Shown: positions 63,940 to 64,000 of the stretch, in pieces | How positions within the stretch are numbered: position 1 is the first letter of the stretch | How the letters are laid out: each line of letters starts with the position of its first letter | From: Streptomyces lydicus | GTDB taxonomy: Bacteria; Actinomycetota; Actinomycetes; Streptomycetales; Streptomycetaceae | Assembly (NCBI RefSeq): GCF_001729485.1 | Contig: NZ_CP017157.1 | Coordinates: 124,001 to 188,000 of the forward strand | Length of the DNA stretch: 64,000 nucleotides | Direction of reading: 5' to 3' | Made by a program: the position numbers and the translations under genes | The notes under the pieces: model-generated | What the model saw: the letters and a program-made list of their open reading frames with translations, nothing else | Database searches by the model: none | Told to the model about the DNA's origin: nothing

Positions 63940-64000
63940 TCAGTGGTCGGAATAGCTCAGGTCGCCCACCGTCCAGGCGGCGACGTCGTCGATGGCGACG
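63940..64000 (-). CDS. 3' end of an unidentified gene
   Basis: The last 19 codons plus stop (TGA 63942-63940) of a minus-strand gene that continues beyond the window. The readable tail is VAIDDVAAWTVGDLSYSDH. Codon use is coding-like. Too short to assign. Confidence 0.55.
   Translation of the reverse strand, partial: VAIDDVAAWTVGDLSYSDH

Overview
The window is high-GC actinobacterial DNA, almost certainly from a Streptomyces chromosome. The support is the GC-rich codon use, many GTG starts, rare TTA codons confined to a few genes, and typical Streptomyces families (Scr1-type XRE regulator, DUF5994, SCO2400-like zinc ribbon, LCP, Rpf, a parS site). No rRNA, tRNA, CRISPR array or insertion sequence was recognised.

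1-16 kb is a cobalamin (corrin ring) locus: the 3' end of cobL, then cobM, cbiD, cobK, and further on cobIJ, cobH, cobG and cobN. A clear cobalamin riboswitch precedes cobN. Between cobK and cobIJ sits a 4.8-kb accessory block (3.7-8.4 kb): a Scr1-type regulator with its divergent small partner, a membrane-anchored protein, a WXG100-like protein, a WXG/DUF1023-like alpha/beta hydrolase and a lipoprotein.

16-24 kb is ordinary chromosomal material: a DUF4097 lipoprotein, DUF1876, an LCP cell-wall ligase, a BlaI/M56 pair, and an acyl desaturase operon. It carries one perfect parS site (18956-18969) and a one-mismatch variant (24204-24217).

24.5-47.8 kb looks like a biosynthetic cluster for an acylated class III lanthipeptide (lipolanthine-like). 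Its core is a beta-ketoacyl synthase, a GNAT acyltransferase and a LanKC synthetase, followed by three tandem 28-residue precursor genes whose predicted cores are only about seven residues (S-T-V/I-S-G-G-C). Upstream lie acyl-chain genes: AMP-ligase, HadA-like hotdog protein, FabI-like enoyl reductase, ACP, a PPTase-like protein, an ALDH-like enzyme and a ThDP enzyme. Two XRE-TPR regulators, an ABC-2 permease, a two-component system and a second PPTase-like protein are interspersed or flanking. TGACT/AGTCA-type inverted repeats recur upstream of the acyl genes and the ketosynthase, suggesting one regulator ties the units together. LanKC and the first PPTase-like gene carry TTA codons, so bldA control is likely. 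No LanD-type decarboxylase was found.

48-64 kb holds an Rpf/LysM muralytic enzyme, an unusual PLP-enzyme operon (decarboxylase-fold, CysK-rhodanese fusion, class V aminotransferase), two convergent secreted Asn/Gly-rich paralogues, a site-2 protease/PP2C/Ser-Thr kinase group, an MBL-fold hydrolase, a lipoprotein-histidine kinase pair, a SCO2400-like zinc-ribbon protein, and the 3' end of one further gene.
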